Assembly (NCBI GenBank): GCA_039933315.1
Contig: JBDTOI010000127.1
Span: 1 to 11,481 of the forward strand
Source of the DNA: DASXRU01 sp039933315
GTDB taxonomy: Bacteria > Acidobacteriota > Blastocatellia > Pyrinomonadales > Pyrinomonadaceae
DNA length: 11,481 nucleotides
Reading direction: 5' to 3'
In this document: piece by piece, positions 1 to 5,439 of the stretch
How positions within the stretch are numbered: the stretch's first letter is position 1
Layout of the letters: every line of letters begins with the position of its first letter
The notes under the pieces: model-generated
Seen by the model: the letters and a program-made list of their open reading frames with translations, nothing else
The model's database searches: none
What the model was told of the DNA's origin: nothing
Translations under genes and position numbers: made by a program

Positions 1-70
1 CGCGACGACAAGCTAAAGCATGTCGGACATTGATGAGCCAAGTATATTGTTACCGACGGGGGCGTTGATG

Positions 71-89
71 CGCAAACTGACAGTTTGCG
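71..89. repeat. Short palindromic hairpin
   Basis: CGCAAACT and AGTTTGCG flank a three-base centre (GAC), giving an 8-bp perfect stem. The design matches the other small palindromes of the window, notably the ACAGACT...AGTCTGT family, so it is probably one more dispersed repeat. It lies just upstream of the first gene and touches the candidate -35 box, so it could also influence that promoter. Only one copy is present here. Confidence 0.5.
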
Positions 90-113
90 TTACGACGTGA
101 TTATCAATATAAG
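85..113 (+). promoter_or_regulatory. Candidate sigma70-type promoter of the SGNH protein gene
   Basis: A -35-like TTGCGT at 85-90 and a -10-like TATAAG at 108-113 are separated by 17 bases, the ideal sigma70 spacing. Transcription would start near 120, leaving a leader of about 38 bases before the TTG codon at 158 or about 89 bases before the GTG at 209. The -35 box overlaps the right arm of the hairpin at 71-89. This is a consensus match by eye only. Confidence 0.35.
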
Positions 114-157
114 TTTTAGGTTTCGACTTACCGAACCTGAAGGTGTCGTAGGTAGCC

Positions 158-1438
158 TTGCCGCATATAGATCACGAACCCCTCCAAACCGAGCGCACCC
201 ATCAGCGAGTGGATAAGAAAGCCTCCAGCCGTTTGCGGAGTTGGCTGGGAAAGCTGTTGCTTATTCTGATCAGTGTTTTCATCGGGGCGTTGATGGCCGA
301 GATTGCGCTGCGCGTGGTTGGTTATTCGCATGAGGAATTCTATCGGCCGCATCCGGTCCTTGGTTACACCCTGCGCCAGAAAGATGGCTGGTACCACAAA
401 GAAGGACAGTCATACGTGCGCATCAACAGCGAAGGGTTGCGCGACCGCGAGCACACAAAAGCCAAGCCGGCGGGTACTTTCCGTATTGCCTTGCTCGGCG
501 ATTCCTACTCCGAAGCTTTGCAGGTCGCCGTGGAGGAATCCTACTGGGCGCTGCTGGAAAAGAAGCTACAGGACTGCAGCGCCTTTGATGGCCGGAAGAT
601 AGAAATTATTAACTTCGGCGTTTCCGGGTATGGCACCGGGCAGGAACTTTTGACTTGGCGCGAACGCGTCTGGGATTACTCGCCTGACCTGGTGATGCTG
701 CAAATCACCACCAACAATGACATCAGCGATAATGTGCGTTCGTTGAAGAGGACGAACCGCGTTCCTTACTTCGTACACCAGGACGGAAAGTTGGTGCTGG
801 ATAATTCATTCAAGAATACACGTACCTTCCAGTGGGGCCAGACGGAAGTCGCGCGTTTCGGGCGCTGGCTTGAAGACCATTCGCGTCTGGTCCAGGCACT
901 CGAAAAGGCACATCTGAGGTTCAAGATCTGGTTTGACTCCCGGCGGACTCCGGCCGCTGAGGTACAGGTACCGGTGGCGGGCGCTGCGGCCGCAACGCCA
1001 ACGGGAAACGAGTTGGGCGTCGATACGTTGGTTTATGGTGAACCGCGAGATGCCGTTTGGGAAGATGCCTGGCGACTGACGGAGGAGCTGATTGTAACCA
1101 TGAACGGCGAGGTGCGCGGACGGGGCGCGAAATTTCTTCTAGTTACTGTGAGCAATGGAATCCAGGTCTATCCCGACGCTGAAGTACGGCAAACGTTTTT
1201 GAAAGGAATCGGCGGCGGCGATCTCTTTTATCCCGACAAACGCTTCCGGGCTTTGGCTGAGCGCGAAGGCATTCCCGTCATCACGCTCGCACCTCAAATG
1301 CAGACGTATGCGGATCAGAGTAAGGCATTCCTGCATGGGTTTGGTGACAAAAAGGGGGAGGGGCATTGGAATCCACTGGGGCATAGAGTGGCGAGCGAGT
1401 TGATGGCGAACGCGCTATGCACGGAGGAGGTCAGGTAA
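158..1438 (+). CDS. Membrane-anchored SGNH/GDSL-family hydrolase or acyltransferase-like protein
   Basis: A 426-residue protein with a positively charged N-terminus and one hydrophobic segment at about residues 30-52, likely a signal anchor that places the rest outside the cytoplasm. The SGNH signature blocks are visible. Block I is LLGDSYSEA with candidate nucleophile Ser116, block II is NFGVSGYGTGQE (153-163), block III is TTNND (184-188), and the C-terminal block is GHWNPLGH (402-409) with His403 as candidate catalytic base. The family covers esterases and O-acetyl-handling enzymes of surface polysaccharides (for example AlgX/AlgJ-like proteins), so substrate and reaction cannot be assigned. 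An Ala-rich linker lies near 264-282. The frame is closed by a TAG at 149-151. The first possible start is TTG at 158, and GTG at 209 is an equally plausible alternative that keeps the membrane anchor; neither has a strong ribosome binding site. The gene stands alone. Confidence 0.85.
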   Translation: MPHIDHEPLQTERTHQRVDKKASSRLRSWLGKLLLILISVFIGALMAEIALRVVGYSHEEFYRPHPVLGYTLRQKDGWYHKEGQSYVRINSEGLRDREHTKAKPAGTFRIALLGDSYSEALQVAVEESYWALLEKKLQDCSAFDGRKIEIINFGVSGYGTGQELLTWRERVWDYSPDLVMLQITTNNDISDNVRSLKRTNRVPYFVHQDGKLVLDNSFKNTRTFQWGQTEVARFGRWLEDHSRLVQALEKAHLRFKIWFDSRRTPAAEVQVPVAGAAAATPTGNELGVDTLVYGEPRDAVWEDAWRLTEELIVTMNGEVRGRGAKFLLVTVSNGIQVYPDAEVRQTFLKGIGGGDLFYPDKRFRALAEREGIPVITLAPQMQTYADQSKAFLHGFGDKKGEGHWNPLGHRVASELMANALCTEEVR

Positions 1439-1479
1439 ATCTCAAGCGACGCCAAAGTCCGAGCGTGGGGCCCGATGAA

Positions 1480-1622
1480 GCAGTACCACCGCGCGGGTAG
1501 CGGGTGGGTCTCACATTGCCAATTGTCTATTTCCAATCTCCGATCGGATTTGGACGTATCAGCAATCAGCTATCGACAATCCATCGTGGGATCACCCTTC
1601 CGCTACCGCGTGGTGGTACTGC
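1480..1622. repeat. Imperfect inverted repeat, 28/29-bp arms
   Basis: The left arm at 1480-1507 begins GCAGTACCACC and continues into a GGTAGCGGG-type segment. The right arm at 1594-1622 is its imperfect reverse complement and ends GGTGGTACTGC. The arms are about 86 bases apart. The + strand open frame through this region is repetitive and looks non-coding. The element occupies the gap between the SGNH gene and the cystathionine beta-synthase gene, a typical place for a dispersed intergenic repeat. It is probably a mobile palindromic element rather than a regulator. Confidence 0.6.
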
Positions 1623-1635
1623 CTTCACCGGGACC

Positions 1636-1671
1636 GCGGCCAAGAGTGATCACCTGGCAGGGCCGCTTTTT
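1636..1671 (+). terminator. Possible rho-independent terminator
   Basis: GCGGCC at 1636-1641 pairs with GGCCGC at 1661-1666 and is followed at once by five T residues (1667-1671). The loop is long (19 bases) but holds the palindrome GTGATCAC, which may fold further. It lies about 200 bases after the SGNH stop codon and just before the candidate promoter of the next gene, which is sensible for a transcription boundary. The six-pair stem is short. Confidence 0.35.
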
Positions 1672-1689
1672 CCCTCAGGCTCTGTGGGT

Positions 1690-1717
1690 TTGACTAATTG
1701 TTTTCCTAATGGATACT
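1690..1717 (+). promoter_or_regulatory. Candidate sigma70-type promoter of the cystathionine beta-synthase gene
   Basis: TTGACT at 1690-1695 and GATACT at 1712-1717 are spaced by 16 bases, a good match to the sigma70 consensus. The leader to the ATG at 1824 would be about 100 bases. A small hairpin (ATTGT-CTAA-ACAAT, 1719-1732) immediately follows the -10 box. A second, weaker -10-like TAGAAT lies at 1771-1776 without a clear -35. I saw no riboswitch-like structure in the leader, though a systematic fold was not possible. Confidence 0.4.
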
Positions 1718-1823
1718 CATTGTCTAAACAATAAAAGTCAGCGTCGGTATTCCGCGAACAAAATTATCGTTAGAATGTAGCCGCAGGCTGTAGGTCGAAG
1801 GCGATATTGAAGGCAAAGAGTCT

Positions 1824-3197
1824 ATGAACTATCACGAAAGTGTACTGAGTTTGATCGGGCATACGCCGCTGGTGAAACTTAAGCGACTGACAAAGGGTGT
1901 CAGGGCCACCGTGCTGGCAAAAATGGAGAACCTTAATCCCGGGTTCTCGGTAAAGGACCGGATCGGCATCTCCATGATCGAAGCCGCCGAGCGGGAGGGG
2001 ATTCTTAAACCCGGCGGCACCATCGTCGAAGCAACTTCGGGCAACACCGGTATCGGTCTGGCGCTGGTGGCTGCGGTCAAGGGATACAAATGCATCTTTG
2101 TCATGACCGACAAAGCGTCGGCGGAAAAATCGCGCTATCTCAAAGCGCTCGGCGCCGATGTGGTTATCACGCCGGTGTCAGCCAAACCGGGCACACGCGA
2201 TCATTACGTTTCAACCGCAAGGCGCATCGCCGCGGAAACGCCTGATTCTTTTTACCCGGATCAGTATTCGCATCCGGCTAATCCCGAAGCGCACTATCGC
2301 ACTACCGGGCCGGAGATCTGGGAACAAACTGACGGCAGGATTACTCATTTTGTTTCCGGCATCGGCACAGGCGGCACGATTTCGGGAACGGGCCGGTTCT
2401 TGAAAGAGAAGAACCCGAACATTCGCGTTGTTGGCGCAGACCCCTACGGCTCGATCTACAAAACGTTTAAAGACACCGGAGAAGTGCCGGAGACTACGCC
2501 GTATCTGGTCGAGGGCATTGGCCAGGAGGTGATGCCGGCGAACGCGCAGATGCAATACGTGGATGAAGTCATCAACGTTACGGACAGCGAATCTTTTGAA
2601 CTTTCGCGCCAGCTGGGCCGGACGGAAGGAATCTTCTGCGGCGGTTCCAGTGGCACAAATCTGGCGGCGGCTTTGCGCATCGCGAAAAACCTCGACGAAA
2701 GCGCGGTCGTCGTCTTTATTGTTTGCGATACCGGCGAACACTATTTGACCAAACATCACTCGGACGAGTGGATGAAAGAGAAGCGCCTGCTGGAGCCGCA
2801 GAAAATTACGGCGGGGTTGATTACTGGCACTAAAGTCGGCGACGCTCCCGAATCGCTGGTTTCGGTCAGGCCGGACGCGCGCGTGGCAGCGGCGCTGGCT
2901 ACGATGACGGAAATGAGTGTGACGCAGATACCGGTGCTTGAAGATGGGCGCGCGGTTGGGTCTTTGCGCGAGAGCCGCGTGCTGTCGAAAGTTCTTATGA
3001 ACCGCGAGCTGCTTGAATCAGCGGTCAGCGAAGTGATGGATCCAAGTTTCCCCATCGTCGACGTCGATGTGGGGATCACCGAGGTAACTAAGAAACTGCA
3101 ATCCCATCAAGCGGTGTTGGTCGAGGAGTACGGCCGGATTACCGGAATCATCACCCGCCATGATGTGCTGGATGCGCCTACTGGGGTTAGCTCCTAG
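1824..3197 (+). CDS. cbs: Cystathionine beta-synthase-type PLP enzyme with tandem CBS domains
   Basis: A 457-residue cytoplasmic enzyme. Residues 1-320 are the PLP-dependent cysteine synthase/CBS fold. It shows SVKDRI with candidate Schiff-base Lys44, the asparagine loop EATSGNTGIG (69-78), the glycine-rich phosphate loop GIGTGGTISGTG (179-190) and the GGSSGTN segment (273-279). Residues about 344-394 and 400-452 form two CBS domains, which in human and bacterial homologues bind adenosyl ligands such as S-adenosylmethionine and control activity. SVKDRI is the form seen in true cystathionine beta-synthases, and the length fits the actinobacterial-type bacterial enzymes (about 460 residues). 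The predicted reaction is condensation of serine (or O-acetylserine) with homocysteine to cystathionine, the first step of reverse transsulfuration. A cysteine synthase role cannot be excluded. The ATG has a purine-rich but weak upstream site (AAAGAG, 1815-1820). No cystathionine gamma-lyase is adjacent. The gene converges on folA. Confidence 0.93.
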   Translation: MNYHESVLSLIGHTPLVKLKRLTKGVRATVLAKMENLNPGFSVKDRIGISMIEAAEREGILKPGGTIVEATSGNTGIGLALVAAVKGYKCIFVMTDKASAEKSRYLKALGADVVITPVSAKPGTRDHYVSTARRIAAETPDSFYPDQYSHPANPEAHYRTTGPEIWEQTDGRITHFVSGIGTGGTISGTGRFLKEKNPNIRVVGADPYGSIYKTFKDTGEVPETTPYLVEGIGQEVMPANAQMQYVDEVINVTDSESFELSRQLGRTEGIFCGGSSGTNLAAALRIAKNLDESAVVVFIVCDTGEHYLTKHHSDEWMKEKRLLEPQKITAGLITGTKVGDAPESLVSVRPDARVAAALATMTEMSVTQIPVLEDGRAVGSLRESRVLSKVLMNRELLESAVSEVMDPSFPIVDVDVGITEVTKKLQSHQAVLVEEYGRITGIITRHDVLDAPTGVSS

Positions 3198-3257
3198 GTG
3201 GCTGGTGAAAAAAGGAAGGCAAGCCGGTTATGACACAAAAGAGTTTCGAAAAGCAGA

Positions 3258-3547
3258 AACCCCAACGGGGTTGAGACCTCCAGCCCAGGGTTGCCGCGCT
3301 TCGCGGCTACCCTGGGTCACGGTGAATGCACAGTCTCCAACCCCAACGGGGTTGTGTCCAGTTCTGTTGCGACCCTGCCCAAACGTTACGGTCGAGCGGC
3401 CACCCGCTATGAGACTACCAAACATGAACGAGACGATTAGTTAGCAAACCGACACAACCCCGTTGGGGTTGCGAATATCGCCCCTCGTTTCCCAGGGTAG
3501 CCGCGGCGGCAACCCTGGGGCTGGAGGTCTCAACCCCGTTGGGGTTG
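3258..3547. repeat. Nested mirror-image array of palindromes between convergent genes
   Basis: Four copies of a 15-17-bp palindrome (core AACCCC-AAC-GGGGTT or its complement) lie at 3258-3272, 3338-3354, 3455-3471 and 3531-3547, two in each orientation. Two longer hairpins accompany them: 3284-3316 (CCCAGGGT...ACCCTGGG with a second GCCGCG/CGCGGC stem and a CTT loop) and a shorter-looped relative at 3491-3519. The outer pair plus its hairpin and the linking GAGACCTCCAGCCC segment are repeated in reverse order, so 3258-3316 and 3491-3547 form one large inverted repeat. It fills the space between the 3' ends of cbs and folA. Open frames through it encode only repeat-derived peptides of the NPVGV/QPWAGG type and are not genes. 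The location suits a BIME-like element, which may also act as a bidirectional transcription barrier. Confidence 0.8.
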
Positions 3548-3590
3548 CTAACTATTTTTCAGGGAGCCTGCTAGGCAAGGCAGGACTAAT

Positions 3591-4088
3591 TTATGCCGCG
3601 CTGGTGGTGAGCGAGTTTCTTTCGTAGAACTTTACCCGGAGTTCGTCACCCAGCTGGCGCACCTCGTAGACCTCAAATCCTTCCAAATAATTCGACGGCA
3701 TGAAGGTGTCAGCGTCTTCTACTGTCAACGGCACTTCAGTGACAATCCATCTTTCAATGTGCGGAAGGAAAGCACGGTAAACAGTTGCCCCCCCCATAAC
3801 AAAGAGATGCTGCGTGGGGGCCAGCTCAAGCGAGAGCACTGATTCAATATCGCGCGGCACAATCACATTCTCCTGCGGTGGCACGGCGGAATGCTTGCTC
3901 AAGACGATGTTCAGACGGTTGGGCAAGGGCTTCTTTAATGTCAGCCAGGTGCGATGGCCCATGACGCAGGCGTTGCCGGTGGTGGTTTCCTTGAAGAACT
4001 TCATGTCGGCAGAGTAATGCCAGGGCAGGCGCCCACCCTTGCCAATGGCGCCGTTTCTATCCACTGCCACAATTCCGATGATTGCCAT
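3591..4088 (-). CDS. folA: Dihydrofolate reductase
   Basis: A 165-residue protein of standard bacterial DHFR length. It reduces dihydrofolate to tetrahydrofolate with NADPH in the cytoplasm. Diagnostic parts are the Met20-loop region IGKGGRLPWH (15-24), the ADMKFFK helix with Asp28 at the position of the E. coli substrate-protonating Asp27, the NADPH-binding VMGHRTW (42-48), and VMGGATVYRAFLP (97-109) with the conserved Gly-Gly turn. The C-terminus TTSAA is a few residues beyond the last family strand. thyA lies 190 bases upstream on the same strand, the common folate-cycle pairing, so co-transcription is likely, although a 34-bp inverted repeat lies between them. The codons for Met-Gly-Gly create a run of eight G residues on the coding strand (3788-3795). 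Confidence 0.96.
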   Translation of the reverse strand: MAIIGIVAVDRNGAIGKGGRLPWHYSADMKFFKETTTGNACVMGHRTWLTLKKPLPNRLNIVLSKHSAVPPQENVIVPRDIESVLSLELAPTQHLFVMGGATVYRAFLPHIERWIVTEVPLTVEDADTFMPSNYLEGFEVYEVRQLGDELRVKFYERNSLTTSAA

Positions 4089-4145
4089 AACACAATCCAG
4101 GTTAACTTCAATGGGCTATCTTCCAAAAAATAGTCCGAGTGAAAG

Positions 4146-4247
4146 GAGCGGGGGCAAGCCCGCCTTCCTGACTGCAGGTATTCACAGTTGAGCTTTGGAA
4201 CTCAACACCGCCCACCTGCAGTCAGGAAGGCGGGCTTGCCCCCGCTC
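4146..4247. repeat. Perfect 34-bp inverted repeat between thyA and folA
   Basis: The arm at 4146-4179 (GAGCGGGGGCAAGCCC... ending CTGCAGGT) is exactly reverse-complementary to 4214-4247. The 34-base spacer holds a further GTTGAG/CTCAAC stem (4187-4192 and 4201-4206), so the whole 102 bp can fold as one long cruciform or RNA hairpin. A near-identical single arm occurs at 11340-11370, showing a dispersed family. In a thyA-folA transcript this would be a very stable hairpin that could cause partial termination or processing before folA, which is an inference. Confidence 0.85.
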
Positions 4248-4278
4248 TTTGCTCTAAAGGATCTCCATGGAAGTAATT

Positions 4279-5121
4279 TCAAACGGCGACCGGCGCTGCG
4301 ATCTTCGCGTGCGAGTGGTAACCGACCAGGCTTAAGTCTTCGTAGCGCATCCCGAGCAAACCCTCAAGGCCACGCCGCTCGCTTCCGGTGATTTCAAGTT
4401 GGGGCAATGGCAAAGGCTCGCGCGCCAGTAGTTCTTCCACCTGCTGCAGGTGGTTCTGATAGATATGGCAATCGCCAAAGGTGTGTATGAACTCGCCCAC
4501 CTCGAGGCCGCAGACGTGCGCAATCAGATGTGTCAGCAAGGCATACGAGCTGATGTTGAAGGGCACGCCCAGAAACGCGTCAGCCGAACGCTGGTAAAGC
4601 TGGCAATGAAGGGTGCGCCCCTCTTCAACCTTAAACTGAAACAGCGTATGGCAAGGCGGCAAGTCAACTTCATCACAAACGCGCGGGTCCCATCCACTAA
4701 CGATCAGGCGGCGAGAATTAGGGTTCGTTTCAATCTCGCTTAACAGACGCGCAATCTGATCTATTCCATTCATTTGTGGATACTCGCCGCCGAACGACCG
4801 CCACAAATAGCCATACACGGGACCGAGGTCTCCGGCCGTCCGACCAAAGCGGCGAGTGTGTTCGTCATCGGCCCACTCGGCCCAGATATCCACGCCGCGC
4901 GCGCGCAGGTTTGCTTCGTCGGTGTCGCCGGAAAGAAACCAGAAAAGCTCCTCGGCTATCCAGCGAAAGGGCACTCGTTTGGTGGTGACGATAGGGAAGC
5001 CCTGGCGCAAGTCGAAGCGCATCTGGTGGCCAAAGCGGGAAATGGTGCCGACACCGGTTCGATCCTGGTGTGACGTGCCGTGGGCGAGAATTTCGCGGAG
5101 GAGGTCCTGGTACTGTTTCAT
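4279..5121 (-). CDS. thyA: Thymidylate synthase (ThyA type)
   Basis: A 280-residue cytoplasmic enzyme, slightly longer than the 264 residues of E. coli ThyA. It methylates dUMP to dTMP using methylenetetrahydrofolate and releases dihydrofolate. Visible family features are DRTGVGT (20-26) with the phosphate-binding arginine, PVYGYLWRSF (101-110), the catalytic cysteine in LPPCHTLFQF (Cys157), QRSADAFLGVPFNI (177-190) for dUMP binding, HTFGDCHIYQNH (213-224), and the typical C-terminus AAPVAV. All expected key residues are present. The ATG start gives the canonical N-terminus MKQYQDLLREIL, although no clear Shine-Dalgarno precedes it. It is transcribed towards folA, consistent with an operon in which the second enzyme recycles the dihydrofolate made by the first. 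Its sequence excludes the flavin-dependent ThyX family. Confidence 0.97.
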   Translation of the reverse strand: MKQYQDLLREILAHGTSHQDRTGVGTISRFGHQMRFDLRQGFPIVTTKRVPFRWIAEELFWFLSGDTDEANLRARGVDIWAEWADDEHTRRFGRTAGDLGPVYGYLWRSFGGEYPQMNGIDQIARLLSEIETNPNSRRLIVSGWDPRVCDEVDLPPCHTLFQFKVEEGRTLHCQLYQRSADAFLGVPFNISSYALLTHLIAHVCGLEVGEFIHTFGDCHIYQNHLQQVEELLAREPLPLPQLEITGSERRGLEGLLGMRYEDLSLVGYHSHAKIAAPVAV

Positions 5122-5377
5122 GTTGATCTGATGTCGGCGGGCGGGATTATAACTGAGTTAGACAGGATTAACAGGACAGAAAACAACATGCCCGCACGAA
5201 ACGTTTGTCCGTGCCCGTATCAATTAGTTCGCGTTTGCGCGCTGGTTGTGCTTTAGCGATGATTCCCTCCGTTGTAAGTTTGACGTACACCTAAATCACA
5301 CAATTGTCTGACAACGATCCACTTTATGTTTGAATCGAGTCGTGCAGCAGAACTAGCAATATGGATACCGCTCTGAG
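5122..5377. other. Intergenic region upstream of thyA without a visible gene
   Basis: This stretch between thyA and the repeat after lhr contains the candidate thyA promoter at its left end. It also holds the direct-repeat-like string GACAGGATTAACAGGAC at 5161-5177, where an ACAGGA motif occurs twice. I found no credible reading frame, RNA gene or strong terminator in the remainder. Confidence 0.5.
5146..5174 (-). promoter_or_regulatory. Candidate promoter of thyA-folA
   Basis: On the minus strand a perfect -10 box TATAAT (5151 down to 5146) lies about 25 bases before the thyA ATG. A weak -35 candidate, CTGTTA, lies 17 bases further upstream (5174 to 5169). The predicted leader is short, about 18 bases. 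The -35 region overlaps a repeat-like string, GACAGGATTAACAGGAC (5161-5177). Confidence 0.4.
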
Positions 5378-5439
5378 GTGGCACAGACTTCAGTCTGTGA
5401 TGCCTGCTACGGTTCATCACAGACTGAAGTCTGTGCCAC
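5378..5439. repeat. Perfect 25-bp inverted repeat at the 3' end of lhr
   Basis: Arm 5378-5402 (GTGGCACAGACTTCAGTC...) is exactly reverse-complementary to arm 5415-5439, with a 12-base spacer. Each arm itself contains a 16-bp palindrome, ACAGACTTCAGTCTGT at 5383-5398 and its relative at 5419-5434, so this is a palindrome of palindromes. A single related unit sits inside lhr at 8141-8164. The outer base of the right arm is the last base of the lhr TAG stop codon (minus strand 5441-5439), so the element starts exactly where the gene ends. It has no T-tract, so terminator function is uncertain. Confidence 0.85.

Noticed and set aside
1475..1734. Two + strand frames of 72 and 76 residues before cbs
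   Set aside because: They run through the inverted repeat, the terminator-like stem and the promoter, and have no family resemblance.
2211..2759. 182-residue minus strand frame opposite cbs
   Set aside because: It is a shadow of the PLP enzyme and its arginine/alanine-rich sequence has no recognisable domain.
3160..3444. Open frames through the repeat array, on + (3160-3444) and - (3228-3425), with NPVGV and QPWAGG peptides
   Set aside because: They overlap the cbs 3' end or consist of palindrome translations; such peptides are typical products of repeats misannotated as genes, and there is no ribosome binding site or domain.
3258..3547. A CRISPR array
   Set aside because: The repeats are palindromic, occur in both orientations, have unequal spacing and have no cas genes nearby.
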